A stretch of 64,000 bases of DNA from Galaxea fascicularis (lineage: Eukaryota > Cnidaria > Anthozoa > Scleractinia > Euphylliidae), in assembly GCA_948470475.1 (NCBI GenBank), contig OX419343.1, positions 6,377,633-6,441,632 of the forward strand, written 5' to 3'. The position numbers and the translations under genes are program-made. Of this stretch, positions 25,070 through 35,722 are shown in pieces. Positions within the stretch are counted from its first letter, which is position 1. Every line of letters begins with the position of its first letter. The notes below the pieces were generated by a model. The model saw only the letters and a program-made list of their open reading frames with translations, was not told the origin of the DNA and ran no database searches.

Positions 25070-28000
25070 CGCACCGTCACACTGATGAATCAGTGGAGAT
25101 ACTTACCAACCCAAATACTTACCGATTAAGAAACCACAAAGGGGGTCGGAGGAGTGGGAACAAAAAAGCACAGGACTTACAGAAGAGCGAAGCAAAACGC
25201 CCTAAAACGTAGCAAGAACGGAAAACATGGATGCCCCTGCAAAACTCCCCACATATGGTACCCTGACGCGCGTGGCCACCACAGCTGCTGAACGCATTGG
25301 CTCGAGTTCAACTCAATTTAGCCTAAATTACATTCAGCCACATTTAAACTTTCGGCAGATACAAAAGTCACGATCGCTCGATAACTCGCAGACTTAACGA
25401 CAACCATTTTTTTTGCTTTTGTTTAAGTTCTTAACTTGCGATCAGCTAATATATTATGAGTATCATTCATCTCCTAAACTCAGTCTGACAGGATTGTCAG
25501 CTGTTGCACAAACTTAACTTTTCAGTCCCTTTTCATTACTGATTTTATTTCTTCTTACTGATTTTCGACCTCAATAACACGTCAGCCTTATCAAGATGAC
25601 TCCACGTGCATAGACCCTATGCAAAATGGTTGCCTTTAAATTATTCTTTTGTTCATACTCAAAATAGCCCAACTAACTTACTTAATTGCTTTTCTGTTTT
25701 CATTTTTCGCTAAAAGCTATATTAAAAATTATTACATTATATTAGTTAATGTAAAGTTTTATGCTTTCTTTGCGCTTACTTGCTGCTCTCGCAGGCTATT
25801 TCTCTTTACCCAATACACTTTGAGGTAAATGTGTTGGTGCAAAAATCCTGTTGTGCTGGTACCGACTGATTCTGGATTAACTGTGATCAAACGTAAGGGT
25901 TGCCAAAGTAACAAAAGTAACATCTTCGAACAATTCGGCCTGGCAAGTTTAAAGTAAAAAGAACATTTTCAACACCATTTTGCAACATGGAGTGAAAGTG
26001 CGTTGTCATTTACACCTTTTATTTCTTACCACGATAGTTTCGTCGGGATCCCACAGCACAAAATCGGCATCCATGCCAAGAGCAATTCTTCCTTTCCGAT
26101 GACTCAAACGACTTAACTTAGCAGGCTCCTCACACATCACACGAACCACATCATGCAGACTGAAATCTCGGCTGCTTGCTTGAGACCAAAATATGGACAA
26201 ACCTGGAGACACAACAAAACAATAAACTGAACATGTTACCATATTTCAAGGACTCATCATAAAGCAGTGCATTTCACGGATGGGTTTTGGTTAATAGCAA
26301 TGAAACAACACGATGCCAATCGGTAACGCTTAATTCGGTCGCTAACGCAGAGTGAAAAAGCATATGATAGGAATGCCCACAAGTCCTACATCGGACACCC
26401 AAGGCCTGTTATAACGCCATACCAAATGGCGTTTCTGTACTGTTGCGACAAACTCTCGCTCTCCTTAGATTTCGCAATTAACTTGAAGTTTTACCAAAAT
26501 CCACAGTTTTCGGCCAAAAGTGACGTTTGCAGCATCCTGGGGTCACATTAGTGGGTAAGGCAATAACGTTTTCAACTCGCGCGGTAAAACTCCTCTGGTG
26601 CGTTTCGATCCGTCTTTTGTTAGACTAATGTCTGTACGCGTGTCGTTGTCGGTCAGTCTGTTGTTTGTCCGTTGTTTATGTCGTCGACAAGTCGTTTGTA
26701 AGGTGCGGGAAGTTTAGTGGTGTCTGTTCTAAGTTAGTAAACCAGCTTTCCAGTACGATCCGTTGGTAGTAATTAGTACTGTATGTAACGCATTCGGCAG
26801 AGTCCCAGTCGATTCTGTGGTTTGTCTGTAAATGGTGTTCAGCAATGTTATTGTTGAGGTCACCATTTCTCGTCGCTCGTTTGTGTTCAGTCAGTCTTAC
26901 GTTCAAGTTTCTGCCGGTCTCACCGATATAGGTGGCCTGGCAGTCGCAGCATTTGATCTTGTAAACTGCTCCTTGTCTGTTCTTGGGTTCGTCTTTGTCC
27001 TTAACGTTCGTCAGTAGTTGCCGTAAAGTGGTGATGGGTTTGTGAGCAACACGGATGTTGTAGGGCTGTAGGATGCGTGCAATGGTTTCAGATGTGCCTT
27101 TGATGTAAGGTATCGTAGCTGTGGTGACAGGTGTCGCGTTCGTGTTCGTAACGTTAGGTTCTGCACGGCAGGTGTTGCGTCTAACGAAGTCGCGGTTGTA
27201 GTTGTTTTTACTGAAAACGTTGTCTAAGTACTCACGTTCTTCTATTAAACTGTCGTGTGAGTCGCAAACTAGTTGCGCTCGTCTCGTTAGGGTACGTATT
27301 GTCGTTGCTTTGTGTGAAGTAGGGTTGTAAGAGCATTCGTCAAGTAGTCGGTTAGTATGTGTAGGTTTCCTGTAAACTGTAGTTCGTAGTTGTTTGTTGT
27401 CAAGGGTAACCAAGCAGTCTAGAAAAGGTATCTTACCATTCTCCTCGATCTCCTTGGTGAACTGGATGTGGTCGTTCTGTCTGTTGAGGTGTTCGTGAAA
27501 CTCGTCGATTTCGTCTTTGTGTAGGGCTGTAAAAGTGTCGTCAACGTAGCGTAGCCAGAGTGGTATCGTTCGTTTGTAAGTTGCTAGGGCTTGTTCCTCG
27601 ATGTTTTGCATAACGATTTCTGCAACAACAACGGAAACTGGTGAACCCATAGCCGTTCCATGTAACTGTTTGTAGTGTTTGCCGTTGTACTGGAAGTAGG
27701 TAGACGTAAGGCAGAGGTTCAGTAAGTCCATAAGGTCGTTCGTAGGTAGTGGCAGTTGTAAAGTGGAGTTGTTGATGGCGGTCTCAGTGCAGTCTAGGGC
27801 CAATTGAAGTGGAATACTGGTGAACAGTGATTTCACATCAAAAGACACTAGTTTGTGGTCGTCAGGTACTTGTACTTGTACAATACAAAAAGGTCTGCGT
27901 AGACTGTAGTTTGTGTCGGGATTCGTCAGTCAAGGGGTTCAGTATCGTAGTCTGGTATTTCGACAGTTGGTAAGTCGGCGACCCACAGAACGAGACTATG

Positions 28001-31000
28001 GGACGCATAGGTACGCCAGGTTTGTGGAGTTTCGGTAGTCCGTAAAGTTTAGGTGGCTGTGGTACCTGGCACCTCAGTCTGTTGTAACGTCGGATGTCAA
28101 TAGTGTCGGCTTTCTTAAGCTGAAGTAGTTTGCTGTTAAGTTTTCGTTGAAGTGCTGGCGTCGGGTCTCGTTTAAGTTCTTCGTAAGTCTGTTTGTCGTT
28201 AACAAGTGCGTCCATTTTGTCGTGATAGTCTTTCTTGTAAGAAAAGATAGTCTTTCTTGTAAACGTCAGACGTATACGACAACAACTCTGGTTCAACCAC
28301 CGCTGCAAAGATCTTGGCCTTGTTCCGGCCGGACTTCGACTTAAGTCCCCGTTGAACACACAAGAAGCTATCCAGATCGTCAAAGCCACCTGCAGACGAT
28401 TGATCCGAGCGCGGATAAACGACTGTCACAGAAGACTGAACCACTACAACAACAAACTACAGCAACGACTCGACAAACTTAAACAAACTGTACCGACTAA
28501 CTTACTTGACATTGTACGCAACATTGCTGACCAACGAGCTGACAAAACAACTGAACAATGCCGCAGTAAGACACAACACAAACTGACGCGACTACAACGT
28601 TCTAAAGACAAAAAACGCCACAAGACAGACGCCAACTGGGTCAGGAATATCTCTTCCCGTCCCTTAGACAAGACTGAAACACAGATTCTCTCCTACGGAC
28701 TGAAACATTCCGTGACGCCCAAACGCATACCGACCGAGGCCATTGTATCGAGTGTTGAGGCGGTTCTGTCTCATCAAAGAGAATTATCAGAACCGACCAA
28801 GGATAACATCAGGAGCAGAATTGCTTCTACCATACAATCAGCCTCTCTTACAGAAAACAACCTGACTAAAGACGAACGACAAGCCCTGAAACGACTTAAG
28901 AACGACGAGGACATTGTGATACTTCCCGCTGACAAAGGACGAGTGACTGTTGTTATGGACAAGAAAGACTATCACGACAAAATGGACGCACTTGTTAACG
29001 ACAAACAGACTTACGAAGAACTTAAACAAGACCCGACGCCAGCACTTCAACGAAAACTTAACAGCAAACTACTTCAGCTTAAGAAAGCCGACACTATTGA
29101 CATCCGACGTTACAACAGACTGAGGTGCCAGGTACCACAGCCACCTAAACTTTACGGACTACCGAAACTCCACAAACCTGGCGTACCTATGCGTCCCATA
29201 GTCTCGTTCTGTGGGTCGCCGACTTACCAACTGTCGAAATACCAGACTACGATACTGAACCCCTTGACTGACGAATCCCGACACAAACTACAGTCTACGC
29301 AGACCTTTTTGTATTGTACAAGTACAAGTACCTGACGACCACAAACTAGTGTCTTTTGATGTGAAATCACTGTTCACCAGTATTCCACTTCAATTGGCCC
29401 TAGACTGCACTGAGACCGCCATCAACAACTCCACTTTACAACTGCCACTACCTACGAACGACCTTATGGACTTACTGAACCTCTGCCTTACGTCTACCTA
29501 CTTCCAGTACAACGGCAAACACTACAAACAGTTACATGGAACGGCTATGGGTTCACCAGTTTCCGTTGTTGTTGCAGAAATCGTTATGCAAAACATCGAG
29601 GAACAAGCCCTAGCAACTTACAAACGAACGATACCACTCTGGCTACGCTACGTTGACGACACTTTTACTAAACCGTTGCTTACAACTTCCCGCACCTTAC
29701 AAACGACTTGTCGACGACATAAACAACGGACAAACAACAGACTGACCGACAACGACACGCGTACAGACATTAGTCTAACAAAAGACGGATCGAAACGCAC
29801 CAATCACCGTTTACAACAGACAAACAACAGACCGACTAATTTTACTAACAATACACGTACACACATTAGACTAACAAAAGACGGATCGAAACGCACCAAT
29901 CACTGTGTACAGTCTTCACAGCCAATGACAACTAGGCTTAACTGACAGTCGACCAATAACATCACGACTTCGTTGACCAATCACATCAACGACCAGAGTA
30001 CTTATACCATCTACTGACGTTACACAAATCACTTGACTCTGATGATGACTTCCGCTCAGGTTGTCGAAACGTCAGTCAATGTCACCACAAACAGTCCTTC
30101 TCAGGACTACACTCACCCGGACGATCGTACTTCACTTAATTATGACATGACTCCTGGGTTCAAACCATTTACGATATATACTTTCATATATACTTCACAA
30201 AGTAATTTTATTTTAAACCATCAACATGTATATTCTCTTAACTGGTTTTCTCATATTTCTTTTACTACTAGTTCAGAGAATTTGGTTAAACATCAAAACA
30301 TTTCATTTTAATGATCATTTCTTTTATTCTCACAACCTGTGTGTCAGCTAGAATAGTGATACATGTACTCAACTGTAAGGAGAAAGTAGGTTCTGGTCAC
30401 TGTTTTGGAACGCGATTTAATGAATGCAGCCCGTTTTTCTTTGCACTTACCATACTGCACGCCGGATATTCCTCCCCAGGCCGCCATGAAATCTCCTTTT
30501 TCCAGGAGCTTTAAATCCGCTGTGCAGGGGGAATGGTCCGATATTACCAAGTCGATGTCACGCGACTTCAAAGCTTCCCATAACGCTTCCTTTGAAGAGG
30601 AAAAAATAAAATATAATCGTTTTAATTGTCTGTAAATGGCCTTAATTTACGCTCGGTACGAAATGTACGCTCGCACAAAAGCAGATGGGGCCAATCAAAT
30701 TACATGAAACAAAAAATTAAAACTGAAAAACAAGGAGGAACGGCCGAAACTATATACTGCGCAGAAGGCATATTCTAATTGGTTTATTTGTGTACTAAAC
30801 GACAGACAGCATTGGACTACCAAAAAGCTCTCTTTTCCACACAGAAGATGCGCTCTAGCGTGGCCGTTTTTGACCGACCGTTAAGATAAACAGTGGTATT
30901 GTATGACTATCTGGTCAACTGGGTTAACATCATCCCACAAAAGGGGCAGAAGGGAGAGGACGGAGTGATGTGTCAGTCGTATTAGATGCTTCGTGAGATG

Positions 31001-34000
31001 TCACACAAATGTCAACTGTACTCGCCTGATTCTTAGTGTCCCTGACTGGTGGACAGCACTTGAACTGAGTGGCACCATCGGGTACATCCTCCGCTAGGAG
31101 CGACAGATAATGGTGCGTGGTTTCTATAGTGAGAGGGACCCCTTCCTCTCGCGCTTGTCTAATCATGGGCAAAGCGCTGGCTGAGGAAAGATGCACAATG
31201 TGACAGGGTACCCTGAGAGAAGATGGAGAGAATCATCATCATCATCATATTGATGATCATTCATTGAAGAGCAGCTGATACGTCTAATATCTCCGACCAC
31301 TAACCCATCCAAACCATCACTATACACACAAACGCCAGACCACAACACCAGGGAGAGACGGGACCTACGATTTATCGTCCTTACCGGGGCTAGCTATTTG
31401 CAAATGTCATTGCAAAGACAGCACTTCGTTCTCAATTATTTAAACACCTCAAGAGGTGTCCCGGCCGCGTTTTTAGTAGACTGTGAGCAGTCTCTCTTTT
31501 GCTCTAAAATATGTGGAACGAACTGGAACGAACGCGATATGCAACGAAGCCGCAAGCCGGCTCGCAGATTCCCCGCTCGTATATTGCGTTCGTTCATTCC
31601 ACAGATTTAAGAGCAAAAGAGAGACTGCTTGCAGTCTGGGGTTTGAGCCCACGGTTTGAAACCCACGGTCATCCGGTGCTTTATCAACTGAGCCAAGGGA
31701 ATAAGCACAAATAAACTCGAGCACAAAATGCTATGTCTGTTGTACTTGTAATTCCAAATACGGCCATTTTGTTGCCCAAGAAAAAATAACAGCTCTGTAA
31801 TATGGGTGGAGTGGGCAGGGAAATCCATAGTTAGGGATTTGTGCCCATGGTACCGGTTTACCTGTATTCTCTGCAAAGCTTGATCACCAGTTCAATTGCT
31901 TGATTTTCCATAGCTTCTGGACGTGACTGCAGGAATGTAGTGTACTTTGAGGGGTCTGAAATGAATACAAAAATCAACCAAGAAATTAGCCACCTTATGT
32001 TATGTAAAAAGAGATCACAACTGTTGGACTTTCAGAGCAAGCATACCTTTACTTGTGCCGTCTGGTTCCTCAGGCAACTCAACTTCTGCATGGAACTAAA
32101 GATTAAAGGAGTACTAGAATCTATGTACTAACATATGTTTAAGATACCGGTATGTATCTGTGGAATTAATCTTAGATCCACACAACACAACTCTGATACG
32201 TGCTTTAATACTGCACTTAAATACATGTTGGAAATTGTGGTTCCATAACATCAGTGCTTCACGCTGCCGCAATTTTGGTCGACTATAACTGCCATGACTA
32301 TTAAGAATCTGGCAAGTGCTCTGGCAGTGTAATGGGGTAATGTTTAGTGGCTTCTAGCCTGATTTTTAGAACTAGATCCTGATCTAGACAGCTAACATGA
32401 TTTTACTTCTTAGGAGTGAGGAGTTACATACCAGCATGTGCATCTGGTAATTTCAGCATGGCCTTTGGTGTAAAATGGTTATAGGTTTGTACCTTTATAT
32501 TCTGTTTACACAATGTGTCACCAAGAGAACAAAAATGCTTTTTTGAAATTAAAAAATTGTTGGTGACAGAATATATCATTAAGATGACTTTAAAAAAAAA
32601 AAGCCTGGAGTGATAAAATAATCTTTAACCCCTCCCCTCACAACAATTTTTCGTGCAAACATATAATTTTGTTATGCCTACTACATACATATTGAAAGAA
32701 ACACAAGAAAACCCCCTAATCATTTAATTCTTCTTTTTGGAATACAACCTACTGTAAGATGCTGACATCACTAGAGGTGGGATAAACCTACAATTTTTAT
32801 GTCAAGACAGCTTCCTCATCTAAAGCTGTTATAGTCTGCATACATGAATAATTTAACTACAGGGAGCCACTTGAAATATCCCTCTGCGAATAAAATGATT
32901 CATGACATGTACCAAAAACACAGCATCTGTCCCTTGCATTTGTGTCATTGCCAACCTGACGTCATTCTCAGCAACACATGGAAACTCATCAACACCACTG
33001 TGCACGAGAAAACATTTGAATCCCTTGATGCCTGCATTGACCATGGGCTTTATTTCAGCCTGTTTGATTGAGATAATACTGTAGTTATTGTTAAAAGGTG
33101 GTTCCCTGATTATGTCCAGGGATTTCATTAATTGAAGAAATAGAAGGGTATTGGATTCTTAACAGGCAGGTACAGCGTACAACCAAGATTTCCATGGATT
33201 GCCCTTTTCAACACCTTAAGGACAAAGGTGGGTACAATGTTCACAGTACACAGGAACCAGTACATGGGTTCCGCCTTCTAATAACAACCCTGATGTTGTT
33301 TGCTTCCTTTGCCTCCACACTGATAGCAAATAAGTTATGGCAGATGCTGAAAAACGTTTGATCATCAAAAGAAAGACAATAGTCCTTAGTACAGCTAACA
33401 TTTCTCTGGATCCACAAGAAATGGAAATTTTTGACAGCCTAATAATATTAATGTGGGTGGAATTCTGTGAGGCCAGGGGGTGAAAAGGTTACAGTGCAGC
33501 TCAGATACATGGGTATACGCGTATGTCAATACATGCACATATGCGTGTATTGACAATACGTTAGCTCATACATACTAATCAGGTTTACGCGTATATACTG
33601 TATACACGTATGTGCATACATGCATACACATATGTGCGTATATGAATATGTGTATACGCGTATTGGGCTGACGCGTATATTTTGGTTCGGATTTATCTGA
33701 GCTGCACCGTACAAGAGATAAAACAAAAAGTTTCATTTACTGCATTAGAATCTTAAAAAAGACACCTGATTTCCAGGCACTACACCTCCCCAAAAGGCAA
33801 CATCTGTCCAACACTTGTTCCTAGCACTATTTAGTTTGGTATAAAACCCGTCCAGAGTTGTGGTGGGTGGAATGGAATTCCTATTAAAGAAAGAAGCACA
33901 AAGGCGATAAACATTAAGTTGGTTGCCAGTGTTTCCCATCTATAAAGCAACTGATCCTGGAGGGAGTCTCCTATAAAACACTGTTAATGGGATGGCTGAC

Positions 34001-34188
34001 TGCTCAACAGAAGTTTTGAAACAAACCTGTCCAGTAAAGTGTCTTCAACTTAGTGAGTTTGCCAGCTGATTTTGGGGCATTGTCCAAGTTATTCACTTCT
34101 ACAAGAAGGAACCAAATGAAACTTGCACTTCCTGAATTGATTACAGTTCCATCGTGTTTTAACCCTTTAACTCCCGATAGTGCCAAAT

Positions 34189-34233
<45 letters not shown>

Positions 34234-34827
34234 ATCAATGGAGAACCCCTTGGGAGTTAAAGGGTTAATGTCATATTTTTGGGTGGGATACTCTACCCTC
34301 TGGAAATTCCAGTTTAGTGTGGTATGTTTCTACAAAAGCTTTGGATTTTCAAATCCATCAGTCTCTGATGACTTCCCTTTGGAAAGGTACAGTTATTAAG
34401 GACTTACAAAGGCATGTCGACAATAGTGGTGATGCCACCAGCAGCAGCAGCTTGTGTGGCTGTTGCAAACCCTTCCCATTCAGTTCTTCCAGGCTCATTA
34501 ACATGGACATGACTATCAACCACTCCTGGCATTATAACAAGATCCCCCGCATCTAGCACCTGAAAATAATTTTTATTCTGTCATTTTGTCATTCATCCAT
34601 GTTCATCCACCCCCTCCCAGGGCATACCCCGGGCATTTGATGAGAGGTTAACTTGGTATGATGGGGAATTTGATGTGAAACACAGCCCGCCCTGTCGAGT
34701 ATTTGACCGGGAAAGTGTTGGCCATCTGCAATTAGCTAAAGGATTACGTACTAAAGACTAAAGCAACATGACTGAGAAAAAGGAAACATCAAACAATTAA
34801 CCCTTTTCACTCCCGATAGTGCCAAAT

Positions 34828-34880
<53 letters not shown>

Positions 34881-35605
34881 AGAACTCCTTGGGAGTTAAA
34901 GGGTTAATGGATCATGATGTCTCTCTTCCTCTGTGGTAAAAAGATACATTGGGTGTGGATTTGCCATCATAATAGTTTTTTGATCACTGTATATTAGTAG
35001 AGCTGGAAAGTGCATCTTTAAGCCACACAGACAGAAAGGACTTTACATCAGCATTTTCTTCATTTTGATGTAGACCTATCTAGTGTGTACTTCTTGCGAC
35101 TGGTTGTTTCTTGTTTATTTATGCTGTGTATATTGGGCAAGATTTCCACACAGTCCCATACATTAATTACACATGCACTCTATTCGTTTTTGGAACAGGG
35201 TTACTATGACAGTGATGCATGTATAATTAATGTATGGGGCGGTGTGGAAATCTCTCCAAGTCAAATCAAACTCATGCAGTATCTCTGAGGTTAATCGGGC
35301 GCGCTGGAAAGGAATCTTTCAAATTTACCGGACCTTACTGTAAAATACGGCCCGCAAAATTGACCTTTCAGTTTTTAACTGAAGTGTCCGGATACTAGGC
35401 TACCCAAGTTCTGTTTTAATAAAAGCGTTGGGGTCGACACAAACACGAATCTCACCTTTGCTCCGGATGTCGCAAACTTGGTATCGACACTCCTTTCGAT
35501 ACCAGCAATTGTTCCATTCTTCACTATGATACATCCCGAAGAAATGCTATCTGGAAAGACTATTCTTGTTCCTTTGACGATCAAAACTTCTTCAGCCGGC
35601 GCCAT
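24292..35605 (-). CDS. ALLN: Allantoinase
   Basis: Zinc amidohydrolase that opens the allantoin ring to allantoate in purine degradation. Eleven exons, minus strand: 35605-35456, 34559-34408, 33880-33766, 33059-32913, 32095-32047, 31955-31862, 31212-31026, 30589-30451, 26202-26030, 24892-24860 and 24444-24292. Phases match throughout; 1392 nt, 463 residues, normal for the family. The metal site is complete: HVH at about 67-69 (in [12 protein letters not shown]), the carboxylated Lys at about 154 ([10 protein letters not shown]), His about 190 (FHAE), His about 243 (VHLSSA) and Asp about 316 (SDHSPCT). Further markers are [18 protein letters not shown] and the C-terminal [14 protein letters not shown]. 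One exon is only 33 nt, the intron after 31026 uses a GC donor, and an inverted Penelope pair occupies the intron between 30451 and 26202. An in-frame ATG at 35722 would add 39 residues resembling a mitochondrial presequence. Confidence 0.95.
26590..28246 (-). mobile_element. Penelope-like retroelement, 5'-truncated copy with GIY-YIG endonuclease
   Basis: Minus-strand copy inside an allantoinase intron. The 390-codon frame at 27848-26676 carries the reverse transcriptase palm ([28 protein letters not shown]) and a C-terminal GIY-YIG endonuclease (VYKIKCCDC ... [18 protein letters not shown]). This RT-plus-GIY-YIG pairing is diagnostic of Penelope-like elements. The upstream RT part (about 28240-27862, with [13 protein letters not shown]) is in another frame, ending at a stop just before FDVKS, so the RT is split by a frameshift. 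The copy is truncated upstream of the KKDYHDK segment, at the junction with the opposite copy. Confidence 0.9.
28247..30150 (+). mobile_element. Penelope-like retroelement, inverted partner with internal deletion
   Basis: Plus-strand copy, head-to-head with the minus copy and nearly identical where they overlap. The frame 28352-29335 gives the N-terminal part ([32 protein letters not shown]). The same frameshift/stop occurs at 29335, and 29349-29945 resumes with [11 protein letters not shown] to YVDDTFT. The sequence then jumps to the extreme 3' end, so the endonuclease is missing. A repeated block follows (copies at about 29764-29804 and 29862-29902, containing GACGGATCGAAACGCACC). The end region at 30040-30150, with CGCTCAGGTTGTCGAAACG, resembles the terminal repeat of coral Penelope elements. 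Confidence 0.88.
31230..31262. repeat. ATC microsatellite
   Basis: A short (ATC)n tract with an adjoining GATGATC, lying in the allantoinase intron just upstream of the exon that starts at 31212 (minus strand). Confidence 0.8.
31479..31636. repeat. Inverted pair of SINE-type segments
   Basis: A plus-strand block beginning GACTGTGAGCAGTCTCTCTT is mirrored by AAGAGAGACTGCTTGCAGTC about 140 bp later. The arms share about 45 bp including the TGTGGAA(C/T)GAAC motif. It lies in an allantoinase intron next to the tRNA-like segment at 31637-31710. Confidence 0.7.
31637..31710 (-). repeat. tRNA-like SINE head
   Basis: On the minus strand CTTGGCTCAGTTGATAAAGC resembles box A, and GGGCTCAAACCCC lies where box B should be. 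Arms do not pair into a full cloverleaf, so this is a SINE-type relic and not a tRNA gene. Confidence 0.5.
33490..33711. repeat. Fold-back element with alternating purine-pyrimidine core
   Basis: Terminal inverted repeats TTACAGTGCAGCTCAGATA and TATCTGAGCTGCACCGTA enclose about 185 bp of ACGCGTA/TATGTGCATA-type sequence, largely alternating purine and pyrimidine. It lies in an allantoinase intron. The core would favour Z-form DNA and cruciforms. Confidence 0.75.
34159..34268. repeat. 110-bp MITE, copy 1
   Basis: Ends TTAACCCTTTAACTCCC and GGGAGTTAAAGGGTTAA; the interior contains TGCCAAATGGCACTTATAGA and CTGTCTAACGCCAGACGAT. It is nearly identical to copy 2 at 34797-34906. Confidence 0.85.
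34797..34906. repeat. 110-bp MITE, copy 2
   Basis: Same length, orientation and interior as copy 1, with only a few differences (for example the left end TTAACCCTTTTCACTCCC). The two copies flank allantoinase exon 34408-34559. Confidence 0.85.
35141..35252. repeat. Fold-back MITE (CCCATACATTAATT family)
   Basis: Arms GATTTCCACACAGTCCCATA and its imperfect inverse TATGGGGCGGTGTGGAAATC surround a TTGGAACAGGGTTACTATGA loop. A diverged relative lies at 62304-62422. Confidence 0.75.
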
Positions 35606-35722
35606 ATTTGCTACGTCTGTCCGAGGACTTGCAGCGGTTTTCGGAAAAGCAGGAACGGAAAGGTGGAATATGGAACGGAGAACAGTTGTAGTTCCAACGC
35701 GTGTCACGAATATTATGTCCAA

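Noticed and set aside
28444..29050. Minus-strand frames over the plus Penelope copy
   Set aside because: They are antisense shadows of the retroelement's reverse transcriptase region.
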